Assembly (NCBI RefSeq): GCF_014526325.1
Contig: NZ_JACNMJ010000005.1
Coordinates: forward strand, 62,001-126,000
Reading direction: 5' to 3'
Source: Psychroserpens algicola
GTDB taxonomy: Bacteria > Bacteroidota > Bacteroidia > Flavobacteriales > Flavobacteriaceae
Length of the DNA: 64,000 nt
The notes under the pieces are model-generated. The model saw only the letters and a program-made list of their open reading frames with translations. It had not been told where the DNA came from and searched no databases. Below, piece after piece: positions 16,991 through 26,672 of this stretch (position 1 is its first letter; each line of letters opens with the position of its first letter). Made by a program: the position numbers and the translations under genes.

Positions 16991-16998
16991 TAAATTTG
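16991..16998 (+). promoter_or_regulatory. -7 box TAAATTTG before purL
   Basis: Perfect TAnnTTTG match ending 23 bp before the ATG at 17022. It lies inside a longer open frame starting with TTG at 16980, so it argues for the ATG start. Confidence 0.55.
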
Positions 16999-17021
16999 TG
17001 CTTTCAAAAACACGACACATA

Positions 17022-20000
17022 ATGATTCATTTCTTCGGAAACCAAAACAGCAAGGTATTTGCTGTTCAAGCAACAAAAGAATTAACTAATGAAACCATCT
17101 CAAAATTGGTTTGGTTATTTGGCAACCAACCCAAATTAGAACAAGCATCTGTAGATGCTTTTTTTGTTGGTCCACGTGCAGCAATGATAACTCCTTGGAG
17201 TACTAATGCTGTCGAAATCACACAAAATATGGGAATTGAAGGCATCATTCGTATAGAAGAATTTGAATCCTGCTCAGAAGATTTCAAAGGCTATGACCCG
17301 ATGATTTCTGAAAAATATTCCAGTTTAAATCAAGACTCTTTTACCATTGATATTCAACCAGAAGAGATCCTCAATATTGAAGATATTTCAGCCTATAACC
17401 AACAGGAAGGTCTGGCATTAAATGATGAAGAAATAGCATACTTAGAAGGAGTTTCAAAAAAAATTGGTCGACCATTAACAGATTCGGAAGTTTTTGGGTT
17501 TTCGCAAGTTAATTCTGAACATTGCCGACATAAAATCTTTAATGGTACTTTTATCATCGACGGAAAAGAACAACCGACGTCCTTATTCAAAATGATTAAA
17601 GAAACGTCCAAACAACATCCTAATGATATCGTTTCAGCATATAAAGACAATGTCGCTTTTATCAAAGGTCCGAAAATTGAACAATTTGCTCCAAAGCGCG
17701 CTGATGTGCCAGACTTCTACGAGAAAAAAGCATTTGAATCTGTCATTTCTTTAAAAGCCGAAACCCATAATTTTCCAACTACTGTAGAGCCCTTTAATGG
17801 TGCCGCTACAGGTTCTGGAGGTGAAATTCGCGATAGATTAGCTGGAGGAAAAGGATCTTTACCATTAGCAGGAACTGCCGTGTATATGACCTCCTATTCG
17901 CGATTAGAAGAGAATCGCCCTTGGGAACAAAACCTTAAAGCGCGTCCATGGCTGTACCAAACACCAATGGACATCCTCATAAAAGCAAGTAATGGTGCAT
18001 CAGATTTTGGTAATAAGTTTGGACAACCGCTAATTTGTGGTTCTGTTTTAACTTTTGAAAATAAAGAAGATGGTAGAACCCTTGGCTATGATAAAGTCAT
18101 TATGCAAGCTGGCGGCATTGGCTATGGAAAACTAGATCAGGCTATCAAAGCAACTCCAGAATCTGGTGATCAAATTGTGGTACTTGGTGGCGAAAATTAC
18201 CGCATAGGAATGGGTGGCGCTGCAGTATCAAGTGCTGATACCGGAGAGTTTTCAACAGGTATCGAATTAAACGCTGTACAACGTTCTAATCCTGAAATGC
18301 AAAAACGTGCAGCTAATGTGGTCCGTGGAATGGTTGAAAGTGATGACAATCACATCATTTCTATCCACGATCATGGTGCTGGTGGCCATCTTAACTGCCT
18401 TAGTGAATTAATTGAAGATACAGGTGGATGCATCGATTTAGACAAACTTCCTGTAGGCGACCCAACCCTTTCTGACAAAGAAATTATTGGTAACGAATCT
18501 CAGGAACGAATGGGATTATTAATTGCTAAAAAACATTTAGACCATATTAGTAAAATTGCACAACGTGAGCGCTCACCTCTCTATACCGTTGGACATGTCA
18601 CTGACGATAAACATTTCTGTTTTAAATCTGAAACCAAAGGCAATACGCCTATGGATTTAGATTTGGAGGATATGTTTGGAAGTTCTCCAAAAACAATAAT
18701 GTCTGATACGACTCTACATAGAACTTATAGCGATTTAAATTATGATTCTAATAAGTTCTATGATTATCTCGATCAGGTGTTACAGTTAGAAGCGGTTGCG
18801 TGTAAAGACTGGCTAACAAATAAAGTTGACCGCTGTGTTGGTGGTAAAGTCGCCAAACAACAATGTGCTGGAGCCTTACAACTTCCACTAAATAATCTAG
18901 GCGTCATGGCTTTAGATTTCAATGGAAAAGAAGGTATCGCAACATCAATTGGACATTCGCCAATATCTGGATTGGTTAATCCTGAAGCTGGAAGTAGAAA
19001 TAGCATCACTGAAGCCTTAACCAATATAATCTGGGCGCCTTTAAAAGATGGCTTAAAAAGTGTTTCCCTTTCAGCCAACTGGATGTGGCCTTGTAAAAAC
19101 AAAGGTGAAGATGCACGTTTATATACAGCAGTAAAAGCTATTTCTGAGTTTGCGATCGATTTAGGCATTAATGTTCCAACAGGTAAAGATTCGCTTTCAA
19201 TGAAGCAGAAATATCCTAACGAAGAAGTTATTTCTCCTGGAACCGTTATCATTTCGGCAGCTGCAAATTGTAATGACATCAAAAAAGTTGTCGAGCCCGT
19301 TTTAAAACTAAACGCTGGAGATTTATATTATATCAATATATCTCAAGATGACTTTAAACTTGGCGGAAGTTCATTTGCTCAAATTTTAAACAAAGTCGGT
19401 AATGAGGTTCCTAATGTTCAACATCCAGCTTACGTTAAAACTGTTTTTAACACCATGCAACAACTCATCAAAGACGAACAAATTGTTGCTGGTCATGATG
19501 TTGCTTCTGGCGGATTAATTACGACTTTATTAGAATTGTGCTTTGCTGAAGTCAATTTAGGCGCTGAATTAGACCTTACTCAATTAGGCGAAAAAGATTC
19601 GCACAAACTCTTGTTTTCTGAAAATGCTGGTATTGTATTTCAGGCTAAAGACCATACCATTGAACGCATCCTTTCCGAAGCTAATATCGATTTTTTTAAT
19701 ATTGGTAAAGTCACTAACACTGATGTATTAAGTGTGATTAATAACAACGAAGTCTTTACCATGACGGTTTCGAGATTAAGAGACATGTGGTATAAAACCT
19801 CGTTTTTACTTGATGAAAAACAAACCGCAAATGGATTGGCTAAAACACGCTATGAAAATTTTGTTCAGCAGCCATTAGTTTTTAACTTTCCAAAACATTT
19901 CACAGGAAAACTCCCAGAAATTGATACGACCAAACCAAGACCCAAAGCTGCAATTTTGCGTGAAAAAGGAAGCAATTCAGAACGCGAGATGGCAAACGCT

Positions 20001-20690
20001 ATGTACCATGCTGGTTTTGATGTAAAGGACGTTCATATGACCGATTTGATTTCTGGTCGTGAAACTCTAGAAGACATTCAGTTTTTAGGAGCTGTGGGTG
20101 GTTTTTCTAATTCTGATGTTTTAGGTTCTGCTAAAGGTTGGGCTGGTGCCATCAAATACAATGACAACGCGAATAAAGCCATCAAGAATTTTTTCAAAAG
20201 AGACGACACACTATCTGTTGGTATCTGCAATGGCTGTCAATTATTTATGGAACTCGAATTGATTAATCCTGAGCATGACCAACATGGTAAGATGCTCCAT
20301 AATGATTCTAAAAAACATGAAAGTGCTTTTACTTCAGTGACAGTTCAAGAGAATAATTCGGTGATGTTATCCAGCTTAAAAGATGCTACATTAGGCGTTT
20401 GGATAAGTCATGGCGAAGGAAAGTTTAACCTTCCGAAGAACGAAAACGATTATAACATTGTTGCAAAATATGGTTATGACAGTTATCCTGCAAATCCTAA
20501 CGGTTCAGATTATAATACAGCGATGCTATGTGACACAACAGGACGTCATTTGGTGATGATGCCACATATTGAACGTTCAACATTTCAATGGAATTGGGCT
20601 AATTATCCTGAAGGTAGAAAAGATGATGTTTCTCCATGGCTAGAAGCATTTGTAAATGCAAAAAATTGGATTGAACATCAAAATTTATAA
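17022..20690 (+). CDS. purL: Phosphoribosylformylglycinamidine synthase, single-chain PurL
   Basis: A 1222-aa enzyme of purine synthesis that turns FGAR, glutamine and ATP into FGAM. It is the large, single-chain form: N-terminal PurS-like and linker region, two AIRS-type ATP-binding halves (for example SLKAETHNFPTTVEPFNGAATGSGGEIRD split around the first active site), then a C-terminal glutamine amidotransferase with KAAILREKGSNSEREM, the nucleophilic cysteine in GICNGCQLFMEL and the histidine in MMPHIERSTFQW. All key motifs are intact. ATG 17022 (MIHFFGNQNSK) is preferred to TTG 16980 because the promoter box lies between them. Flanked by an endonuclease and a regulator, not by other pur genes. 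Confidence 0.96.
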   Translation: MIHFFGNQNSKVFAVQATKELTNETISKLVWLFGNQPKLEQASVDAFFVGPRAAMITPWSTNAVEITQNMGIEGIIRIEEFESCSEDFKGYDPMISEKYSSLNQDSFTIDIQPEEILNIEDISAYNQQEGLALNDEEIAYLEGVSKKIGRPLTDSEVFGFSQVNSEHCRHKIFNGTFIIDGKEQPTSLFKMIKETSKQHPNDIVSAYKDNVAFIKGPKIEQFAPKRADVPDFYEKKAFESVISLKAETHNFPTTVEPFNGAATGSGGEIRDRLAGGKGSLPLAGTAVYMTSYSRLEENRPWEQNLKARPWLYQTPMDILIKASNGASDFGNKFGQPLICGSVLTFENKEDGRTLGYDKVIMQAGGIGYGKLDQAIKATPESGDQIVVLGGENYRIGMGGAAVSSADTGEFSTGIELNAVQRSNPEMQKRAANVVRGMVESDDNHIISIHDHGAGGHLNCLSELIEDTGGCIDLDKLPVGDPTLSDKEIIGNESQERMGLLIAKKHLDHISKIAQRERSPLYTVGHVTDDKHFCFKSETKGNTPMDLDLEDMFGSSPKTIMSDTTLHRTYSDLNYDSNKFYDYLDQVLQLEAVACKDWLTNKVDRCVGGKVAKQQCAGALQLPLNNLGVMALDFNGKEGIATSIGHSPISGLVNPEAGSRNSITEALTNIIWAPLKDGLKSVSLSANWMWPCKNKGEDARLYTAVKAISEFAIDLGINVPTGKDSLSMKQKYPNEEVISPGTVIISAAANCNDIKKVVEPVLKLNAGDLYYINISQDDFKLGGSSFAQILNKVGNEVPNVQHPAYVKTVFNTMQQLIKDEQIVAGHDVASGGLITTLLELCFAEVNLGAELDLTQLGEKDSHKLLFSENAGIVFQAKDHTIERILSEANIDFFNIGKVTNTDVLSVINNNEVFTMTVSRLRDMWYKTSFLLDEKQTANGLAKTRYENFVQQPLVFNFPKHFTGKLPEIDTTKPRPKAAILREKGSNSEREMANAMYHAGFDVKDVHMTDLISGRETLEDIQFLGAVGGFSNSDVLGSAKGWAGAIKYNDNANKAIKNFFKRDDTLSVGICNGCQLFMELELINPEHDQHGKMLHNDSKKHESAFTSVTVQENNSVMLSSLKDATLGVWISHGEGKFNLPKNENDYNIVAKYGYDSYPANPNGSDYNTAMLCDTTGRHLVMMPHIERSTFQWNWANYPEGRKDDVSPWLEAFVNAKNWIEHQNL

Positions 20691-20758
20691 TAAAGTGACA
20701 ACATAGTTTCTTTATTTTTAAATTATTGTGTTATTTTACCTACAATTAATCCATTTCT

Positions 20759-21559
20759 ATGACACTGAGATATTTTGAAAATAATGTACCTGACCTCATA
20801 GAAGAATATTATCAATTATCATTTTCTGAAAATATCATTCCTTTTCAATCGGCTATCCTCCCTTTAGGTTTCACTCACATTACACATGTGTTCTACGGAG
20901 AACAAAAGGCTGTCTTGAATAAAAAGGAAATGCCATTAAAAGATACTATTTTAAGCGGACAGTTTTTTAGATCTTATCAGTTTCACTGCCTTTCAGAGTC
21001 TATGTCGTTTGGAATCAGTTTTCACCCAACGGCCTTATTCAAAATTTTAAATACTAATATCTCTAAACTGGATAATACCCACTTGTCATTATTAGAATTT
21101 CATCCAACATTTTACCATAAAATCAAATCCGTTTTTGATGAGTTCACTAATGCTGATCAATTTGTAAAAGAATTAAATAATTTTTTTTCAAACTTAAAGC
21201 TGACAACAAACAAATACACCGAGATTATTGATCTTGTGATAAATTTAATCATAAAAAATGACGGATTAATAAACATCCAAGACATCTTAAATCATATAAA
21301 CATATCTCAAAAAACTTTGGAAACTCAATTCAAAATAATTGTAGGACTTACTCCAGGAAAATATATCAGACTCTATCGGTTTATCAAATTAATGCGTAAA
21401 TATGAGAGTCAGGAAATAGCCATAAAAGATCTAATGTATATGTTTGATTATTATGACAGGTCACATTTTTCAAAAGATTTTAAACTGTTTATGAACGAAA
21501 CACCTAAGTCCTATTTCAAAAAAGACTATCCGTTAATTAAAGCTGTATTTAAAAATTAA
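20759..21559 (+). CDS. AraC family transcriptional regulator
   Basis: A 266-aa regulator. The N-terminal half (about 1-150) contains a cupin-like, DUF6597-type region (LPLGFTHITHVFYGEQ, GQFFRSYQFHCLSESMSFGISFHPTALF). The C-terminal AraC-type DNA-binding domain spans about 170-260 with two helix-turn-helices, INIQDILNHINISQKTLETQFKIIVGLTPGKYIRLYRF in two parts and IKDLMYMFDYYDRSHFSKDFKLFMNETPKSYF. No ligand can be named. It stands alone after purL; targets are unknown. Confidence 0.88.
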   Translation: MTLRYFENNVPDLIEEYYQLSFSENIIPFQSAILPLGFTHITHVFYGEQKAVLNKKEMPLKDTILSGQFFRSYQFHCLSESMSFGISFHPTALFKILNTNISKLDNTHLSLLEFHPTFYHKIKSVFDEFTNADQFVKELNNFFSNLKLTTNKYTEIIDLVINLIIKNDGLINIQDILNHINISQKTLETQFKIIVGLTPGKYIRLYRFIKLMRKYESQEIAIKDLMYMFDYYDRSHFSKDFKLFMNETPKSYFKKDYPLIKAVFKN

Positions 21560-21719
21560 CAACCCTTACGATTTTTTACACCATTTAAACAGCTATAAGT
21601 CTTAAATTTACAGATGTTAGAATGTTATTAGTCTTAAAATTAATTATTAAGGGTTTATTAGTTTTTAGTTATTTGTAGTAAAAATTAGACGATTCATTTT
21701 AGTTAAAATTCAAAAAATT

Positions 21720-21750
21720 AAGGAGTTGTGTCATTGCATCTCCTTTTTTT
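21720..21750 (+). terminator. Possible weak terminator before the acyl-CoA ligase gene
   Basis: AAGGAG and CTCCTT (21720-21725 and 21740-21745) flank a 14-nt loop, followed by T residues. The 255-bp gap 21560-21814 is otherwise AT-rich with no clear promoter match. Confidence 0.4.
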
Positions 21751-21814
21751 ATGCACACATTTGATATTCTCTTAATATTTCATAATTTGCAATACTACAA
21801 TCCTTACAAAGACG

Positions 21815-23587
21815 ATGACAGAAATAACACGACTATTTGACTTCCCTTACCACCAATTAGAAGTTCATAATTTAGATGCCGCTTTAGTTACTAAATATGA
21901 TGGCGAGTGGGTAAAAACTTCTACTAAAGATTATATAGAAAAGTCAAATGCCATGAGTAGAGCTCTGCTCAAACTAGGTATTCAAAAAAACGATAAGATT
22001 GCTGTCATTTCTTCAACAAATAGAACCGAATGGAATATAATGGACATCGGTATCTTACAAACTGGAGCTCAAAATATTCCCATTTACCCAACAATATGTG
22101 CTGAAGATTATGAATATGTCCTTAATCATAGTGAATCTATTTACTGTTTTGTTTCTGATATTGAGGTCTATGAAAAAGTAAAAAAGGTACAAGCCAACAC
22201 CAAAGTTAAAGAGGTCTATTCGTTTGACCATATCGAAGGTTGTAAACATTACTCCGAATTATTAGAACTCGGTAAAGATGACAGCACACAAGCCGATGTT
22301 GAAGCTAGAAAAGCTCAAGTTTCTCCCGATGATTTAGCGACCATTATTTACACCTCAGGAACTACAGGTAGACCTAAAGGTGTGATGCTTACCCATTGGA
22401 ATATCACAAGCAATGCTTTAGATGCCTCTGAGCGATTGCCAAAAATGGGTAAAGACACAAGAATTTTAAGCTTTTTACCTATCTGTCATATCTTTGAACG
22501 TGTACTCATATATATATATCAGTATTCTGGAACAACAATATATTTTGCTGAAGGCATTGATAAAATTGGAGACAATGCTAAAGAAATTAAACCAAACTTA
22601 ATGAGCGTTGTGCCTCGTTTACTCGAAAAAGTATTCGATAAAATTATGCTCAAAGGTGAAGAACTTTCTGGAATAAAAAAAGGCTTATTTTTCTGGGCTG
22701 TGAAATTAGGTGAACAATGGGAACCTTATGGTGCTAATGGTGCATGGTATGAATTTAAACTTAAGATTGCCAATGCCTTAATTTTTAATAAATGGAGGGC
22801 TGCACTAGGAGGAGAATTAACGACAATGGTTTCTGGAAGCGCACCACTACAACCTAGGTTGTCCCGAATATTTTCTTCTGCTAAAATGAAAGTCATGCAA
22901 GGCTATGGTCTTACTGAAACCTCTCCCGTTGTTTCTGTAGAAATGTATGATAACAATCATTTTAGAATTGGTACCGTGGGAAAACCTATAAAAAATGTTG
23001 AAGTCAATATAGCTGAAGATGGTGAAATATTAATTAAAGGTCCTAACGTGATGAAAGGATATTATAAAGATCCTGAAAAAACAGCAAGCGTTATGACTGG
23101 TGATTATTTTCATACAGGAGATAAAGGCGAAATAGATAACGACGGATTTCTAAAAATAACCGGACGTAAAAAAGAAATGTTTAAAACCTCAGGTGGAAAA
23201 TATGTCATTCCTCCACTTTTAGAAAACGACATGAAACAATCTCTGTTTATAGAGCAAATTATGGTTGTTGGAGAAAGTGAAAAAATGCCTGCAGCCATCA
23301 TACAACCTAATTTTGAATTTATTCGAGACTGGATTGACCATAAAGGTTTAAACATTGGTACATCTAATGCTGAAATTGCAAATTCTGAAATTGTCATTAA
23401 ACGGATTCAAAAAGAAATTGACAAATACAATAAACACTTCGGAAAATGGGAACAAATTAAACGCTTTGAACTCACTCCTGATGTTTGGTCAATTGATGGT
23501 GGTCACCTCACTCCTACCATGAAAATGAAACGAGATATCATTAAAGGTATATATCAAGAACTCTACGATAAAATATATCGAATTTAA
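21815..23587 (+). CDS. Long-chain fatty acid--CoA ligase
   Basis: A 590-aa AMP-binding enzyme that activates fatty acids to acyl-CoA through an acyl-adenylate. The P-loop-like motif IIYTSGTTGRPKGVMLTH is near residue 180, GYGLTETSPVVS near 366, and the hinge region with FHTGDKGEIDNDGFLKITGRKKEMFKTSGGKY is split over about 428-460. Length and motifs match the long-chain ligases of Bacteroidota. It lies directly before the MarR gene and beta-oxidation genes on the same strand but is separated from them by 139 bp with an operator-like palindrome, so it is probably its own transcript. It supplies substrate to the pathway downstream. Confidence 0.93.
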   Translation: MTEITRLFDFPYHQLEVHNLDAALVTKYDGEWVKTSTKDYIEKSNAMSRALLKLGIQKNDKIAVISSTNRTEWNIMDIGILQTGAQNIPIYPTICAEDYEYVLNHSESIYCFVSDIEVYEKVKKVQANTKVKEVYSFDHIEGCKHYSELLELGKDDSTQADVEARKAQVSPDDLATIIYTSGTTGRPKGVMLTHWNITSNALDASERLPKMGKDTRILSFLPICHIFERVLIYIYQYSGTTIYFAEGIDKIGDNAKEIKPNLMSVVPRLLEKVFDKIMLKGEELSGIKKGLFFWAVKLGEQWEPYGANGAWYEFKLKIANALIFNKWRAALGGELTTMVSGSAPLQPRLSRIFSSAKMKVMQGYGLTETSPVVSVEMYDNNHFRIGTVGKPIKNVEVNIAEDGEILIKGPNVMKGYYKDPEKTASVMTGDYFHTGDKGEIDNDGFLKITGRKKEMFKTSGGKYVIPPLLENDMKQSLFIEQIMVVGESEKMPAAIIQPNFEFIRDWIDHKGLNIGTSNAEIANSEIVIKRIQKEIDKYNKHFGKWEQIKRFELTPDVWSIDGGHLTPTMKMKRDIIKGIYQELYDKIYRI

Positions 23588-23648
23588 TACAACTGTTGTC
23601 TCACGCATATTAACTATTAATTACTCTTACATAAGTTAGAGCATATTT

Positions 23649-23664
23649 ACTATGCGTGCATAAT
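23649..23664. promoter_or_regulatory. Imperfect second operator half-copy upstream of marR
   Basis: ACTATGCGTGCATAAT matches 14 of 16 bases of the core of the perfect palindrome 28 bp downstream. It may be a second binding site of the MarR-type regulator. Confidence 0.5.
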
Positions 23665-23672
23665 TTTTTCTT

Positions 23673-23696
23673 AAATACTATGCATGCATAGTATTT
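23673..23696. promoter_or_regulatory. 24-bp perfect palindrome, likely MarR operator
   Basis: AAATACTATGCA is followed directly by its reverse complement. It ends 6 bp before the -7 box at 23702 and covers the -33 region, where bound repressor would block RNA polymerase. The MarR gene starts 30 bp further on, so autoregulation is the simplest reading. Confidence 0.75.
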
Positions 23697-23701
23697 TTTA
23701 G

Positions 23702-23709
23702 TATATTTG
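23702..23709 (+). promoter_or_regulatory. -7 box TATATTTG of the marR-beta-oxidation operon
   Basis: Perfect TAnnTTTG match ending 17 bp before the ATG at 23727, just after the palindrome. Confidence 0.6.
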
Positions 23710-23726
23710 GACTTCAAATTGAAAAT

Positions 23727-24182
23727 ATGAAGGATAAAACTATAGACTACGTTTTAAGAACTACTTGGTTAGCAGTTAATAAAATGTATAACGAGGAAGC
23801 TTCTCAATTTGGGACGACAATGGCTACAGGTTTTGCCTTACTTAGTATAGACCCAGAAGATGGAACACCTTCAACTTCATTAGGTCCCAAAATGGGAATG
23901 GAAGCTACCAGTCTTTCTCGTACATTAAAAACCATGGAAGAAAAAGGCCTTATCATCCGTAAGCCTAATCCTGAAGATGGTAGAGGTGTATTAATACACT
24001 TAACCAAATTTGGAAGAGAAAAACGAGCCTACTCAAGAGAAAAAGTTCTCACTTTTAATGAAACGATTAAAGATAACGTTTCCGAAGAAGAACTGAATAA
24101 CTTTTACAAAGTCGCAGAAATCATTAACAATATGATTTCAAACAAACAGATATACAATAAAAAAGAACACACTTTAAAATAA
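23727..24182 (+). CDS. MarR family transcriptional regulator
   Basis: A 151-aa winged-helix regulator. The core runs ATSLSRTLKTMEEKGLIIRKPNPEDGRGVLIHLTKFGRE, with recognition helix near residues 55-66 and the wing DGRGVLIHLT near 82-91. It is the first gene of the beta-oxidation operon and ends 1 bp before the multifunctional enzyme. By position it likely senses fatty acids or acyl-CoA and represses the operon by binding the palindrome in its own promoter; this is inference from arrangement. Confidence 0.92.
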   Translation: MKDKTIDYVLRTTWLAVNKMYNEEASQFGTTMATGFALLSIDPEDGTPSTSLGPKMGMEATSLSRTLKTMEEKGLIIRKPNPEDGRGVLIHLTKFGREKRAYSREKVLTFNETIKDNVSEEELNNFYKVAEIINNMISNKQIYNKKEHTLK

Positions 24183-24183
24183 C

Positions 24184-26592
24184 ATGGGTAAACGTAGAAT
24201 CAAAAAAATCGCTATTATAGGATCTGGTATCATGGGAAGCGGTATCGCCTGCCATTTTGCCAATATTGGCGTGGATGTCCTACTATTGGATATCGTTCCA
24301 AGAGAACTCAACGATAAAGAAAAAGCAAAAGGCTTAACTTTAGAAGACAAAATAGTTAGAAATCGTTTAGTTAATGATGCTTTAACGGCTTCAATTAAAT
24401 CGAAACCTGCACCACTCTATCACCCTTCTTTTGCAAATCGTATCACTACAGGAAATCTTGAAGATGATATAGCTAAAGTAAAAGATGTGGATTGGATTAT
24501 GGAAGTTGTTGTTGAACGCCTAGACATTAAACAACAGGTATTTGAAAAACTAGAACAATATCGTACACCAGGAACGTTAATTACATCTAATACCTCAGGA
24601 ATACCTATTAAATTTATGAGCGAAGGCCGAAGTGAAGATTTTCAGAAACATTTCTGCGGAACACACTTCTTCAATCCTGCACGTTATTTAAAATTATTTG
24701 AAATCATTCCTGGTCCAAAAACGGAGGCGTCTGTTTTAGAATTCTTAAACGAATATGGTGAAAAATTCCTCGGAAAAACATCTGTAGTTGCTAAAGATAC
24801 ACCTGCTTTCATTGGAAACCGAATCGGAATTTTTAGCATCATGAGTTTGTTCCATACAGTTAAAGATTTAGACTTAACGATTGAAGAAGTCGATAAGTTA
24901 TCGGGTCCTGTTATTGGTCGCCCAAAATCGGCAACCTTCCGTACGGTTGATGTTGTTGGTTTAGATACGTTGGTACATGTCGCCAACGGTATCAAAGAAA
25001 ACTGTCCGAACGATGAACGCAACGAATTATTCGTTTTACCAGACTTCATCAATACCATGATGGAGAACAAATGGTTGGGAAGTAAAACTGGTCAAGGGTT
25101 CTATAAAAAATCGGTTTCTGTTGAAGGTAAAAAGGAAATATTATCACTCGACTTAAATACATTAGAATACCGATCGGCTCAAAAAGCAAAATTTGCAACC
25201 TTAGAATTGACCAAAACGGTAGACAAAGTGGTTGACCGTTTTAAAATATTAGTCAAAGGAAAAGATAAAGCTGGAGAATTCTACAGAAAAAGTTTCTCAG
25301 CATTATTTGCTTATGTTTCTAACCGTATTCCTGAAATCACTGACGATTTATACAAAATTGACGACGCTATGAAAGCAGGTTTCGGATGGGAACACGGTCC
25401 TTTCCAGATCTGGGATGCGATTGGTGTTGAAAAAGGAATCGAAATGATGAAAGCCGAGGGTCTAGAACCTAACGCTTGGGTTAACGAGATGTTAGCTTCT
25501 GGAAGCACCTCATTCTACACTGTAAAAGATGGTGCAACTTATGCTTATGACATTCCAAAGAAATCGCAGGAGAAAATTCCTGGACAAGATAGTTTCATCA
25601 TTCTGGACAATATCAGAAAATCAAATGAAGTCTTTAAAAACTCAGGTGTAGTTGTTGAAGATTTAGGTGACGGTATTTTAAATGTAGAATTCCAATCTAA
25701 AATGAATACTATTGGTGGTGACGTTCTAGCTGGTTTAAATAAAGCAATTGATTTAGCTGAAAAAGACTTTGCTGGTTTAGTCGTTGGTAACCAAGCGGCA
25801 AACTTCTCTGTTGGTGCAAATATCGGAATGATTTTCATGATGGCTGCCGAACAGGAATATGACGAACTTAATATGGCGATCAAATACTTCCAGGACACAA
25901 TGATGCGTATGCGTTACTCAGCTATCCCAACCGTTTCTGCGCCTCATGGCATGGCACTTGGTGGTGGATGTGAATTATCGATGCATGCTGATAAAGTGGT
26001 TGCTGCTGCAGAAACCTATATCGGATTAGTAGAATTTGGTGTTGGTGTGATTCCTGGTGGAGGTGGTTCTAAAGAAATGGCCTTACGCGCACAGGATACT
26101 TTTAGAAAAGGTGATGTAGAATTGAATGTACTACAGGAATATTTCTTAACCATTGGTATGGCTAAAGTGGCAACTTCAGCTTATGAAGCATTCGATTTAG
26201 GGATTCTTCAAAAAGGAAAAGATATAGTTGTGGTCAATAAAGACCGTCAAATTGCTACGGCTAAAGCACATGCCAAATTAATGGCAGATGCTGGATATAC
26301 ACAACCTGTAAAGCGAACTGATGTTAAAGTTCTTGGTAAACAAGCTTTAGGAATGTTTTTAGTAGGAACCGATGCTATGGAAGCGAGTCACTACATCAGT
26401 GAACACGATCATAAAATTGCTAACAAACTAGCCTACGTAATGGCTGGTGGTGATTTATCTGAACCAACATTAGTAAGTGAACAATACTTATTAGATCTAG
26501 AACGTGAAGCATTCTTATCGCTTTGTACAGAGCGTAAAACCTTGGAACGCATTCAGCATATGTTAAAAACTGGAAAACCACTTCGCAACTAG
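24184..26592 (+). CDS. 3-hydroxyacyl-CoA dehydrogenase/enoyl-CoA hydratase fusion (FadN-type)
   Basis: An 802-aa bifunctional beta-oxidation enzyme. The N-terminal part is the NAD-dependent 3-hydroxyacyl-CoA dehydrogenase: IAIIGSGIMGSGIACHFANIG (dinucleotide fold, near residue 8-28), EVVVERLDIKQ and the catalytic-region GTHFFNPARYLKLFEI near 160-175. The C-terminal part (from about 490) is a crotonase-fold hydratase, with the oxyanion region FSVGANIGMIF and glutamates in GGGCELSMHAD and YIGLVEFGVGVIPGGGG near 595 and 617. This order is reversed compared with E. coli FadB and agrees with Bacillus FadN. It follows marR by 1 bp. Confidence 0.94.
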   Translation: MGKRRIKKIAIIGSGIMGSGIACHFANIGVDVLLLDIVPRELNDKEKAKGLTLEDKIVRNRLVNDALTASIKSKPAPLYHPSFANRITTGNLEDDIAKVKDVDWIMEVVVERLDIKQQVFEKLEQYRTPGTLITSNTSGIPIKFMSEGRSEDFQKHFCGTHFFNPARYLKLFEIIPGPKTEASVLEFLNEYGEKFLGKTSVVAKDTPAFIGNRIGIFSIMSLFHTVKDLDLTIEEVDKLSGPVIGRPKSATFRTVDVVGLDTLVHVANGIKENCPNDERNELFVLPDFINTMMENKWLGSKTGQGFYKKSVSVEGKKEILSLDLNTLEYRSAQKAKFATLELTKTVDKVVDRFKILVKGKDKAGEFYRKSFSALFAYVSNRIPEITDDLYKIDDAMKAGFGWEHGPFQIWDAIGVEKGIEMMKAEGLEPNAWVNEMLASGSTSFYTVKDGATYAYDIPKKSQEKIPGQDSFIILDNIRKSNEVFKNSGVVVEDLGDGILNVEFQSKMNTIGGDVLAGLNKAIDLAEKDFAGLVVGNQAANFSVGANIGMIFMMAAEQEYDELNMAIKYFQDTMMRMRYSAIPTVSAPHGMALGGGCELSMHADKVVAAAETYIGLVEFGVGVIPGGGGSKEMALRAQDTFRKGDVELNVLQEYFLTIGMAKVATSAYEAFDLGILQKGKDIVVVNKDRQIATAKAHAKLMADAGYTQPVKRTDVKVLGKQALGMFLVGTDAMEASHYISEHDHKIANKLAYVMAGGDLSEPTLVSEQYLLDLEREAFLSLCTERKTLERIQHMLKTGKPLRN

Positions 26593-26672
26593 TTGCGAAA
26601 AGTAAAAAGGGATTAGTCATTAGGAGCAAGTAGCTCACTAACTACTAATTACTAACAACTAAATACAAAAAA

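Noticed and set aside
18773-19282. 169-codon open frame opposite purL
   Set aside because: Lies fully inside a well-conserved gene in the opposite strand and has no recognisable features.
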